Source: Candidatus Kapaibacterium sp.
Lineage (GTDB): Bacteria; Bacteroidota; Ignavibacteria; Kapaibacteriales; UBA2268
Assembly: GCA_026418625.1 (NCBI GenBank)
Contig: JAOABA010000056.1
Location: 1-64,000, forward strand
Direction: 5' to 3'
DNA: 64,000 bases
The notes under the pieces are model-generated. The model worked only from the letters and a program-made list of their open reading frames with translations, was not told the DNA's origin and did not search any database. Below, piece after piece: positions 26,720 to 34,828 of the stretch (its first letter is position 1; the number at the start of each line of letters is the position of its first letter). A program made the translations under genes and the position numbers.

Positions 26720-28855
26720 ATGAAAAAACTATTAATACTCTTTATTGTTTATTTTGTTCTTACCAGCTTAACAGTATTAGAAGTTTATTCTCAAAGAAGG
26801 GTTCAACCTCAAGATTTAGCAGTAATGGCTACAGCACATCTTCAAAGCAATCCACCGGGGATAGTTCTGCGATGGAATAAGCGAGACAATGCATTGCAAT
26901 ATCAGATTTCGAGAAAGATGAAAAATGAATCATCTTGGTCAGCGCCACTTGCAACACTCGAGAGCGATGCCACAACATATATCGATTTAAATGTTGAAGA
27001 GGGTAAAGCCTATGAATATGAAATAGCTGCATTAAGCACAGGTCAAATCGCTGCGAAAACCTCTGACAATCGTGACACAATAGTTCAAATTAATTTTATT
27101 GGTTATGGCTATGTTTATGCTGGATTTAATAAGGAAGTAGAAGGAAATATCGGTTCTGTTATATTGCTTATTGACAGCTTGACTGCTGAAGCACTTGCCG
27201 GCGAAATTGCTATACTCGAAAATGATTTGATTTCTGAAGGCTGGGGTGTCATCCGAAAATACACACCAAGAGCCGAACAGTTCAAAGGTGATGCAGTCAA
27301 AACCACCAAAAGTTTAGTTCTGGAAGAATATAACAAAGATCCTGAAAACATTAAAGCAGTTTTTATTATCGGGCGAGTGCCGGTTCCTTATTCTGGTCTT
27401 TTAAATCCCGATGCTCACCCTGACCATAAAGGTGCTTGGCCCGCAGACGTATATTATGGAGTAACCAATGACGCATCGTGGACTGACTTATACGTAAATG
27501 ATACTACATCTGCCACGAGGAAAGAAAACAAAAATGCTCGAAATGATGGAAAGTTCGATGTTACTACTCTAACTACACCAGCCAAATTGCAGGTTGGTAG
27601 AGTGGATTTCTATAATATGCCAGCATTTTCAAGCTCTGAGATACAACTTCTGAAACAATACCTCGACAGAAACCATAAATATCGAAATGGAGAAATTCCT
27701 TATGAGTATAAGGGTCTGATTGATGATAATTTCGGTATGTATACTCTTGAAGTCTTTGGAAATAATGGGTGGAGAAACTTTTCACCTCTAATTGGTGATT
27801 CAAATGTTAAGGGGGGTATTGACTGGTTCGGGACCTTGAAAAATGAAAGTTATCTTTGGGCTTACGGCTGTGGAGGTGGAAGTTACACAAGTTGCGGTGG
27901 AATTGGTTATACAAAAGATCCGGATACATCCAAGAAAAACGATTTTGTGAATAATCAAGTAAAAGCATTATTTACAATGCTCTTTGGGTCATACTTCGGT
28001 GATTGGGACAGTCAAAATAATTTTATGAGAGCAGCATTAGCAGCCAAAGGAAATGTTTTGACTTGTGCTTGGGCTGGACGTCCATCTTGGTATTTCCATC
28101 ATATGGCATTGGGCGAAAACATTGGCTTTTCAACTATTCTTTCTCAAAATAATTATACTACATATAAACCAAATGCTTGGTATTTAAGTGCCAATGCAAC
28201 AATATATCAGGTTGGTATGCAGCAAATCCATATCGCTTTGCTTGGTGATCCTACTTTAAGAATGTATATGGCTACTATACCTCAGCCTAAGAATTTAACG
28301 GTTATACAGAATTTCAAAAAAATAAATTTAAGTTGGGAAAAACCATCTGAGGATGTTGCCGGCTATAATATCTATCGAGGAGTAAGCCGAACCGGTCCTT
28401 TCATAAAAGTTAACGATAAAATGATTAAAGAAACAAATTTCGAAGATGATTTTAATCACGAAGGGATGGTTTATTATATAGTTAAAGCTGTGAAACTTCA
28501 GACTACTTTCAGCGGAACTTTTTATAATGAAAGCAAAGGACTGGTTCAAAATGTTCTTGCCACCGATGTGCCTGAATTAGTTGATAATTTTGAAATTGAA
28601 ATTTATCCGAATCCTGCAATAACTAATGTAAATATTACTCTGCCTGTAAATTATCAAAAGTCAGTCATTATTGATGTTCTCGATATTCAAGGCAAAATAG
28701 TAAAAACTATTTATAATGCTCAATTAAGTATTGGGACACATCAACTTGTCTGGAACTTGGAGGATAATCAGGGGCAAAGGGTTTCTCCGGGAGTATATTT
28801 CCTAAGAATATTGAGCAACGGAAAAACAAAAACAGAAAAAGTGATAGTGTTTTAA
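26720..28855 (+). CDS. Gingipain (C25)-like T9SS protein, probably lacking the catalytic pair (copy 2)
   Basis: A 711-residue paralogue of the preceding gene with the same order: signal peptide (ending V-Y-S-Q), FN3-like domain, C25-like core, FN3-like domain (about 535-610) and T9SS sorting domain (Y-P-N-P-A ... G-V-Y-F-L-R). Shared core motifs are A-W-P-A-D-V-Y-Y-G, V-G-R-V-D-F-Y-N, D-R-N-H-K-Y-R and L-G-D-P-T-L-R-M-Y. The usual G-H-G and S-C-x-x-G-D-F sites are again replaced, by Y-G-C-G-G-G and F-G-S-Y-F-G-D-W. The same substitutions in both copies argue for selection rather than decay. The substrate or ligand is unknown. Confidence 0.78.
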   Translation: MKKLLILFIVYFVLTSLTVLEVYSQRRVQPQDLAVMATAHLQSNPPGIVLRWNKRDNALQYQISRKMKNESSWSAPLATLESDATTYIDLNVEEGKAYEYEIAALSTGQIAAKTSDNRDTIVQINFIGYGYVYAGFNKEVEGNIGSVILLIDSLTAEALAGEIAILENDLISEGWGVIRKYTPRAEQFKGDAVKTTKSLVLEEYNKDPENIKAVFIIGRVPVPYSGLLNPDAHPDHKGAWPADVYYGVTNDASWTDLYVNDTTSATRKENKNARNDGKFDVTTLTTPAKLQVGRVDFYNMPAFSSSEIQLLKQYLDRNHKYRNGEIPYEYKGLIDDNFGMYTLEVFGNNGWRNFSPLIGDSNVKGGIDWFGTLKNESYLWAYGCGGGSYTSCGGIGYTKDPDTSKKNDFVNNQVKALFTMLFGSYFGDWDSQNNFMRAALAAKGNVLTCAWAGRPSWYFHHMALGENIGFSTILSQNNYTTYKPNAWYLSANATIYQVGMQQIHIALLGDPTLRMYMATIPQPKNLTVIQNFKKINLSWEKPSEDVAGYNIYRGVSRTGPFIKVNDKMIKETNFEDDFNHEGMVYYIVKAVKLQTTFSGTFYNESKGLVQNVLATDVPELVDNFEIEIYPNPAITNVNITLPVNYQKSVIIDVLDIQGKIVKTIYNAQLSIGTHQLVWNLEDNQGQRVSPGVYFLRILSNGKTKTEKVIVF

Positions 28856-28870
28856 AATATATCACTCTTT

Positions 28871-29085
28871 CACTCCTGCAGATGTAGGAAACTCGACTCA
28901 AACCGTTACTCCTGCGGATACAGGAGTCTAAAAAAAGAATAGAGATTCCTGTTTGCACAGGAATGACAGGGAAATTGAGGGTGTCACTCCTGCGGATGCA
29001 GGAGTCTAAAAAAAAGAATAGAGATTCCTGTCTGCACTGGAATGGCAGGGGTTTTGATGATGTCACTCCTGCGGATGCAGGAGTC
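28871..29085. repeat. Tandem hairpin repeats (ACTCCTGC / ATTCCTG types) upstream of GIY-YIG gene
   Basis: Two hairpins alternate. Type B is GTCACTCCTGCggatGCAGGAGTC at 28905-28928, 28983-29006 and 29062-29085, with a degenerate copy at 28871-28894. Type A is AGATTCCTGtttgcaCAGGAATGACAGGG at 28941-28971 and 29020-29051. The period is 78-79 bases, and B and A are joined by a 12-13 base A-rich linker. After the last B copy the GIY-YIG gene begins in place of the linker. Confidence 0.9.
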
Positions 29086-29102
29086 TCAAGGGATTAGCTA
29101 CT

Positions 29103-29390
29103 ATGAATAAATATTATGTTTATATAATGACCAACAAGAGTAATAAAGTTTTATACATTGGTGTTACAAATAATTTAATTAGAAGAATCTACGAACATAG
29201 GAATGGTTTATTAGATGGTTTCACAAAAAAGTATAAATGCACGAAGTTAGTTTGGTTCGAAGAAACTAATAGCATCTATTCAGCAATAGAAAAAGAAAAA
29301 CAAATGAAAAAATGGAAAAGAGAATACAAAGTAAATTTGATTAATAGTATTAATCCAAATTGGATTGATTTATACGAAAAATTATTATAA
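29103..29390 (+). CDS. GIY-YIG nuclease domain protein
   Basis: A 95-residue single-domain protein of the UPF0213/YhbQ-like group. Motifs are Y-Y-V-Y-I-M at residues 4-9, L-Y-I-G-V-T near 18-23, the catalytic-type arginine in L-I-R-R-I-Y-E-H, and a basic C-terminal helix (E-K-E-K-Q-M-K-K-W-K-R-E). GIY-YIG domains cleave DNA; the role of these short stand-alone proteins is unclear. The gene starts 17 bases after a type B hairpin, and its TAA is directly followed by a type A hairpin. It therefore occupies the linker of a repeat unit. Confidence 0.9.
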   Translation: MNKYYVYIMTNKSNKVLYIGVTNNLIRRIYEHRNGLLDGFTKKYKCTKLVWFEETNSIYSAIEKEKQMKKWKREYKVNLINSINPNWIDLYEKLL

Positions 29391-29502
29391 AGAGATTCCT
29401 GCCTTCGCAGGAATGACAGGGGTTTTGACGATGTCACTCCTGCGGATGCAGGAGTCTGAAAGGAAAGATAAGAGATTCCTGTATGCACTGGAATGACAGG
29501 GG
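29391..29502. repeat. Hairpin repeats downstream of GIY-YIG gene
   Basis: Type A at 29391-29421 starts at the first base after the gene's stop codon. Type B is at 29433-29456 and type A again at 29470-29502, with a 13-base linker. A degenerate B half (GTTACTCC) follows near 29513. The rest of the gap to 29722 is AT-rich and carries the htrA leader with an AAAGG ribosome site. Confidence 0.9.
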
Positions 29503-29722
29503 ATTTGGCGATGTTACTCCATCCTTTGGTGAAATTGACATCTTAAAAGACTCCAGCCTCTACAAAAATTAAAAATTGATATTTCATTCTATACCTACAA
29601 ATCTTAATCAAAGCAAAAATCCACAATTAGTTTTTTAGTAGAATAGTAAAAATTTCATAAAAAGAATTCATTGAATTTTTCGTTAATAAACCAGAAATTT
29701 CAATAAATAAAAGGATAATTTT

Positions 29723-31237
29723 ATGAATGCGAGATTAGTAAAGAAGATTGGTATTTTTGCACTCATTGGAATACTAATAGTAGGAATTGTTCTATCTCTA
29801 AACACGCAGTTTGGTTCACATCTTTTCGCTGACGACCAGATTGGTGCTTCAAAACCACCGGTTACAATTAATCCTTATGCAAAAGCTTTAAATGATGCTT
29901 TGCAGGAAGCATCAAAAGCTGTTATACCTGCTGTAGTAAGTATAAAAGTTGAAATTGATACAAAGCAGCAGCAGAACCCTGATAGAGATATGTTCAGGGA
30001 GTTTTTCCGATTTTTTGGAGATCCCTTTGAGGATCAAGGACCACGTGAAGCAAGTGGTTCCGGCGTGATTATTTCTGAATCTGGTTATATTGTTACTAAT
30101 AATCACGTTATTGAAAACGCATCTGTGATAATTGTTACAACTGATGATAAAAAAGAGCACAAAGCAAAACTTATTGGGCGAGACCCTCTGACTGACTTAG
30201 CCGTCATAAAGATTGAAGGAGGACCATTCCCTTACGTTCATTTCGGAAATATGGATAATGTAAAAGTTGGAGAAATGGTGATAGCAGTTGGGAATCCACT
30301 TGGACTAAATTCAACCGTTACAGCTGGTATAATTAGTGCAATTGGAAGGGGTGGTTTGGCATTATTACGAGAACGCAGTCCCTATGCAGTTGAAAACTTC
30401 ATACAAACTGACGCTGCTATTAATCCCGGTAATAGCGGTGGTGGACTTTTTAATCTTGAAGGAAGTCTGATTGGTATTAATACAGCTATCGCAACCAGAA
30501 CCGGAACTTACATCGGTTATGGTTTTGCAATACCAATTGACCTTGTGAAATCCGTGGTTTTGGATTTGATTGATGACGGTAAGATTAACAGAGGTTATAT
30601 CGGTGTTCAAATCAGAACAATTGATGAAATCATTGCAAAATCTGTTGGGTTGGACAAAGTCGAAGGTGTAGTAGTAAATGATGTTGTTAAAAAAGGTCCT
30701 GCCGAAAAAGCCGGAATAGAACCCGGTGATGTTATTCTGGAAATTGACGGAAATAAAGTAGCTACCTCGAACGAACTTCAAAGCTTTGTAGCTAAAAAAC
30801 GGGCAGGTGATAAAGTTACATTGACAATTTGGAGAGATGGTAAAAAAATTAACAAAACTGTCAAATTAGAGCCTCGTGACACAGAGACTGACACTGCTTC
30901 TGATAATGCTATACCCGGCGAAGATGAATCAACTTGGGAAGATAAGCAGGAAGTAAAATTTGATAAACTCGGATTTACTGTTAATTACCTGACAGCCAAT
31001 CAAAAAGAAGATTATAAGGTTGATAAGGGTGCTTTCATAACTCGAGTGGAAAGAAACTCAGTTGCTGCAAATCGTGGGATGGCTCCGAACGGTGTCATTG
31101 TTAAAGCTGATAAAAAAGAAGTCGCTTCCCCTAGAGAGTTAAAAAAATTAATTGACTCAAAAAAATCAGGCGATGTTGTTATCTTTCAAATTAAATATAT
31201 TGATTCGAATAGAATCATAGCTATGGAAATTCAGTAG
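29723..31237 (+). CDS. htrA: Do/DegP-family periplasmic serine protease (HtrA)
   Basis: A 504-residue protein with an N-terminal hydrophobic export or anchor segment (residues 8-28). A trypsin-like domain has the triad H128 (T-N-N-H-V), D158 (L-T-D-L-A) and S238 (G-N-S-G-G-G). Two PDZ domains follow (about 290-385 and 415-500; G-Y-I-G-V-Q, G-P-A-E-K-A-G, and a second set of G-V-I-V-K-A-D). It degrades or refolds damaged envelope proteins. Length and layout are those of DegP/DegQ. A strong terminator follows 18 bases after the stop. Confidence 0.96.
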   Translation: MNARLVKKIGIFALIGILIVGIVLSLNTQFGSHLFADDQIGASKPPVTINPYAKALNDALQEASKAVIPAVVSIKVEIDTKQQQNPDRDMFREFFRFFGDPFEDQGPREASGSGVIISESGYIVTNNHVIENASVIIVTTDDKKEHKAKLIGRDPLTDLAVIKIEGGPFPYVHFGNMDNVKVGEMVIAVGNPLGLNSTVTAGIISAIGRGGLALLRERSPYAVENFIQTDAAINPGNSGGGLFNLEGSLIGINTAIATRTGTYIGYGFAIPIDLVKSVVLDLIDDGKINRGYIGVQIRTIDEIIAKSVGLDKVEGVVVNDVVKKGPAEKAGIEPGDVILEIDGNKVATSNELQSFVAKKRAGDKVTLTIWRDGKKINKTVKLEPRDTETDTASDNAIPGEDESTWEDKQEVKFDKLGFTVNYLTANQKEDYKVDKGAFITRVERNSVAANRGMAPNGVIVKADKKEVASPRELKKLIDSKKSGDVVIFQIKYIDSNRIIAMEIQ

Positions 31238-31255
31238 AATCATTATAAACAAACA

Positions 31256-31315
31256 AGGGATGTTTGTTCTACTTTGTTTTTAATTTAAGTAGTTTAAACA
31301 TCCCTATTTTATTTT
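31256..31315 (+). terminator. Rho-independent terminator after htrA
   Basis: Outer stem AGGGATGTTT / AAACATCCCT with an inner stem CTACTT / AAGTAG around a T-rich loop, followed by ATTTTATTTTT. It lies between the convergent htrA and E2 genes and may serve both. Confidence 0.8.
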
Positions 31316-31347
31316 TCTTAGATTTTTATAAAAGAATAAAAGTCACT

Positions 31348-33042
31348 CTACAAACTAATTGTCTTTTCGTTCATTGATTCTAAACTTTTAACAATTGCAG
31401 CAAGGCACTGTCCTGCTAATTGCCCATCAATAACCCGATGATCGTAAGTAATAGAAACATAAGCAATATGGCGGACAACAATAATATCTTCACCATCAAT
31501 TTCTTTGACAACTGGGCGTTTTTTAATTGCTCCAATTCCCATAATTGCTGTTTGAGGTTGATTAATAACAGGTGTTCCGAATAATGTGCCGAAGGTTCCG
31601 ACATTTGTTATTGTAAATGTGCCACCTTGAATGTCATCAGGATTAAGCTTTTTGCTTCTTGCCCTTGTAGAAAGATCATAAACAGCCCTTGCAAGACCTG
31701 ATATGCTTAAAGCATCTGCATTTTTTATTACTGGAACTATCAAATTGCCATCCTCAAGCGCAGTTGCAACGCTTAAATGTATTTTTTTGTGTAAAATGAT
31801 ATTTTTTCCATCAACACTGACATTCACTCTTGGAAAAGCCCTGACCCCATCAACAGCAGCTTTAGCAAAAAATGGAGTGTAAGTTAATTTAAAGCCTTCA
31901 CGTTTTTCAAATTCAGTTTTGTATTTTTCTCTGAATTTGACTATTCCGGTTACATCTGCTTCCGCAACGCTTGTAACGTGGGCTGAAGTGTGCTTTGAAT
32001 AAATCATATGTTCAGCTATAAGCTGCCTTACCCTATCCATCGGAATAATTTCAACATCAGCACCGACTGAGGGTGGAGTAATAATTGGAGATGGTTCAGT
32101 CTTTTGTGGAGCTGGTTTAACAGTTTCAATTCTTTTTTGTTCCTCTACTATTGGTTTGGTTTCTTGAACTGGAGCTTTCTTACGATTTTCAATGTATTTC
32201 AAAATATCATTTTTGGTAACTCTACCTTCTAAACCAGTTCCCTGAATTGTATCAAGCTCTGCAAAACTAATTCCCTCTGCCTTGGCAATGCTTTTCACAA
32301 GAGGAGAATAAAATCTGTTACTTGCTTGTGATGTTTGTTCTTCTTCAATAGTTTTTTGTGGAATTTCAATTTTTGTTTCTTGAGATATTTCTTCGGTTAC
32401 TGCCTGAACTTCTGACGGTTTTCCAACTGAACTACCATCAGCAACAGAAATTTTAGCTATAACTTTTCCTACTTCGACTGTCTCGCTTTCCTTTGCCAAT
32501 ATTTGGATTAATACTCCGCTAACCGGTGAAGGGACTTCTGTATCAACTTTGTCGGTGGAAATTTCGAGTATCATTTCGTCTCGTTCAACAGCATCTCCTT
32601 CTTTTTTGAGCCATTTAAGGATTGTTCCTTCCTGCAATGATTCACCCATTTTGGGCATAACAACATCAACTATTGATGAAGCCTGAACTGAGGAAGCAAT
32701 GTCAGTTTTTATTTCTTCTTTGCTTGGTTTTTCAACAATTTTCTCTTCGACTTTTGGTTCAGTTTTTGCCACTGGTTCGTCTTTTGGCATAGCTTCTGCG
32801 ACTCCTTCCGTTTCGATGTAAGCTATAACTTTGCCAACCTCTACAGTTTCATTTTCAGGAAAGAGAATTTTGGATAGAACCCCAGAAACGGGCGAAGGCA
32901 CTTCTGTGTCAACCTTATCGGTAGAAATTTCGAGTATCATTTCATCTCGTTCAACGGCATCTCCTTCTTTTTTGAGCCATTTAAGGATTGTTCCTTCCTG
33001 TAATGATTCACCCATTTTGGGCATAAGTATTTCAACTCTCAT
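31348..33042 (-). CDS. Dihydrolipoamide acyltransferase (2-oxo acid dehydrogenase E2), two lipoyl domains
   Basis: A 564-residue protein. Two lipoyl domains (about 1-78 and 123-200) each carry the lipoylated lysine in T-D-K-V-D (K43 and K165) and are nearly identical. An E3-binding domain follows (about 245-285; S-P-L-V-K-S-I-A-K-A, G-T-G-L-E-G-R-V-T-K-N-D-I). The catalytic domain ends with D-H-R-V-I-D-G, holding the active-site histidine and aspartate. It transfers the acyl group to CoA in an oxoglutarate, branched-chain or pyruvate dehydrogenase complex; sequence alone does not choose. E1 and E3 are not adjacent. Confidence 0.93.
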   Translation of the reverse strand: MRVEILMPKMGESLQEGTILKWLKKEGDAVERDEMILEISTDKVDTEVPSPVSGVLSKILFPENETVEVGKVIAYIETEGVAEAMPKDEPVAKTEPKVEEKIVEKPSKEEIKTDIASSVQASSIVDVVMPKMGESLQEGTILKWLKKEGDAVERDEMILEISTDKVDTEVPSPVSGVLIQILAKESETVEVGKVIAKISVADGSSVGKPSEVQAVTEEISQETKIEIPQKTIEEEQTSQASNRFYSPLVKSIAKAEGISFAELDTIQGTGLEGRVTKNDILKYIENRKKAPVQETKPIVEEQKRIETVKPAPQKTEPSPIITPPSVGADVEIIPMDRVRQLIAEHMIYSKHTSAHVTSVAEADVTGIVKFREKYKTEFEKREGFKLTYTPFFAKAAVDGVRAFPRVNVSVDGKNIILHKKIHLSVATALEDGNLIVPVIKNADALSISGLARAVYDLSTRARSKKLNPDDIQGGTFTITNVGTFGTLFGTPVINQPQTAIMGIGAIKKRPVVKEIDGEDIIVVRHIAYVSITYDHRVIDGQLAGQCLAAIVKSLESMNEKTISL

Positions 33043-33119
33043 AATATCTCCATTAAAAACTAATTTTCATTAAAAAGTTTTATAAATTAAAAAAAAATAA
33101 TATATGTTTGGGAAATTTT

Positions 33120-33851
33120 CTATGGTATGGTGAATAAACTGTCATCAATTGGATTATTTACCTGAATATTGTCAATTATTACTTTTGTCAATCTTTGATT
33201 ATTTTCAACTTTTGATTCGATTATTCTTGGAAAAACTATACCATTCAAAGCATAAAAGTCTGATAATTTAAGATGAAACGTAAGATTGGTATTACTCAAA
33301 ACAACTGTGTGGAAAAGATCAATATAAGTTGTTGGATCGATTGAATATATAAAGTGATGTTTTTTAGGTGTTGTAAAAGCTAAATTGAAAACTTTCTTAC
33401 CATCAAAAGTAGCTTGATAAAGAGAATCAAGAACTATCCCTTTACTTTTATAATCAATTAGCATATCGGAATAAAACGAAAAGATACAATTAAGCATTGG
33501 CTTAATAGAATTGATTTCAGCTGATGAAAGGATTTGGGGACTTAAAATATTCTGGGAAGGATCGACAATCCATCCTTGATCTCCATTAAAAACCGTAATA
33601 CCGCTTTGTCCCATTAAATCAATTTGTATTCTATATTTATCTGGAGATTTATAATAATAAACCATTGGAAATTCAATTCCCTCAGTTTCAATTTTTCCGA
33701 TTATTCTGAAAGTCTTTAAATTTTGTAAGCTATCTATATTACCTCTGGCTCTTAAATTTTTTTCAACTATGCTTTCAGGAGTTTCTGAGAAAAGATAATT
33801 ATTAACAGAAATCAATAAAAACATTAATAATATTTTATTTTGCAATTTCAT
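33120..33851 (-). CDS. LolA/LolB-like periplasmic protein
   Basis: A 243-residue protein with a signal peptide (about 1-22, ending L-F-S-E). It then shows alternating strands in the pattern of outer-membrane lipoprotein-sorting-like domains: R-A-R-G-N-I-D-S-L-Q-N-L-K-T-F-R-I-I-G-K, Y-Y-Y-K-S-P-D-K-Y-R-I-Q, V-F-N-G-D-Q-G-W. A closely similar pattern forms the C-terminal part of the M16 homologue at 34829-36934. It probably binds a lipid or lipoprotein moiety in the periplasm; the partner is unknown. It is not a canonical LolA by sequence. Confidence 0.7.
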   Translation of the reverse strand: MKLQNKILLMFLLISVNNYLFSETPESIVEKNLRARGNIDSLQNLKTFRIIGKIETEGIEFPMVYYYKSPDKYRIQIDLMGQSGITVFNGDQGWIVDPSQNILSPQILSSAEINSIKPMLNCIFSFYSDMLIDYKSKGIVLDSLYQATFDGKKVFNLAFTTPKKHHFIYSIDPTTYIDLFHTVVLSNTNLTFHLKLSDFYALNGIVFPRIIESKVENNQRLTKVIIDNIQVNNPIDDSLFTIP

Positions 33852-33996
33852 TTATTTAAAAAGGATTATAGAAATTTCAATATTTAAAAACGTTTGAATT
33901 TTCTCAATATTGAAAATATTTAACAAAATATTATTATAAAAAAAAGGAAGAAATGATAAAAAAAGGATTTATCACGAAGAAATTTACTTCTCTTGC

Positions 33997-34067
33997 TGCC
34001 CCGCCAGGGCTCGAACCTGGACTCTTCTGATCCAGAGTCAGACGTGTTGCCAATTACACCACAGGGC
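33997..34067 (-). tRNA. tRNA-Gln (anticodon CTG)
   Basis: The minus strand reads GCCCTGTGGTGTAATTGGC..., with anticodon stem-loop TCTGA-CTCTGGA-TCAGA and T arm CCAGGTTCGAGCCCTGG, closing with GGGGC plus A. It is 71 nt. It lies 13 bases downstream of tRNA-Ala and is probably on the same transcript. It is the second glutamine isoacceptor in the window. Confidence 0.95.
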
Positions 34068-34080
34068 AAATTATTTGTCG

Positions 34081-34153
<73 letters not shown>

Positions 34154-34235
34154 AATTAGAATTACAAAATTATCAAATTAATCGTTAATATTAAAACTAT
34201 TTTTCATATATTTATTATTTTTCAGAAATTTTCTT

Positions 34236-34826
34236 ATGAAAATCGTTTTTGCAACTAATAACAATAATAAATTAAAGGAAATAAAATCAATTTTTAAAAA
34301 AATGAACTTAAATTCTTTTTCCATTTTGAGTTTGAAGGATTTAGGCCTCGATAACTTATACATTGAGGAAAACGAAGAAACAATTGAAGGAAATGCTGAG
34401 CTTAAAGCTTCAATAATTAGTGATTTATCAGGTTTGCCCTCTTTTGCTGATGACACTGGCTTGGAAATAGACGCTTTAGATGGTAAACCGGGTGTTCATT
34501 CATCAAGATTTGCAGGTGAAGAGTCCAATGATGCTGAAAATCGGAAACTTGTCCTGAAATTACTCGAAAATGTCCCAGATGATAAAAGAACTGCAAGATT
34601 CAAAACTGTTATAGCTTTTGTTGATAAAAAGCAATCTTATCTATTCGAAGGCCTTTGTTATGGAAGAATAATTAAAGAAGAAAGGGGTAATAATGGTTTC
34701 GGGTATGATTCTATTTTCATACCCGATGGATTTGATATTACTTTTGCCGAAATGGAACCTGATTTAAAAAATCAGATTAGCCATAGAAGCATTGCTTTCG
34801 GAAAATTTGTTAACTTCCTTTCTTAG
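34236..34826 (+). CDS. rdgB: XTP/dITP diphosphatase (RdgB/HAM1 family)
   Basis: A 196-residue enzyme that hydrolyses non-canonical purine nucleoside triphosphates (dITP, XTP) to monophosphates, keeping them out of nucleic acids. Motifs are the N-terminal A-T-N-N-N-N-K12-L, F-A-D72-D73-T-G-L-E with the catalytic aspartates, S-S-R-F-A-G, G-F-G-Y-D-S-I-F and the C-terminal S-H-R-S-I-A-F. Length is standard. It starts 82 bases from the divergent tRNA-Ala, and its stop lies two bases from the stop of the convergent M16 gene. Confidence 0.95.
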   Translation: MKIVFATNNNNKLKEIKSIFKKMNLNSFSILSLKDLGLDNLYIEENEETIEGNAELKASIISDLSGLPSFADDTGLEIDALDGKPGVHSSRFAGEESNDAENRKLVLKLLENVPDDKRTARFKTVIAFVDKKQSYLFEGLCYGRIIKEERGNNGFGYDSIFIPDGFDITFAEMEPDLKNQISHRSIAFGKFVNFLS

Positions 34827-34828
34827 TA

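Noticed and set aside
28871-29502. Regular repeats considered as a CRISPR array
   Set aside because: The period is constant but intervening sequence is itself repeated (alternating hairpins), with no unique spacers and no cas genes.
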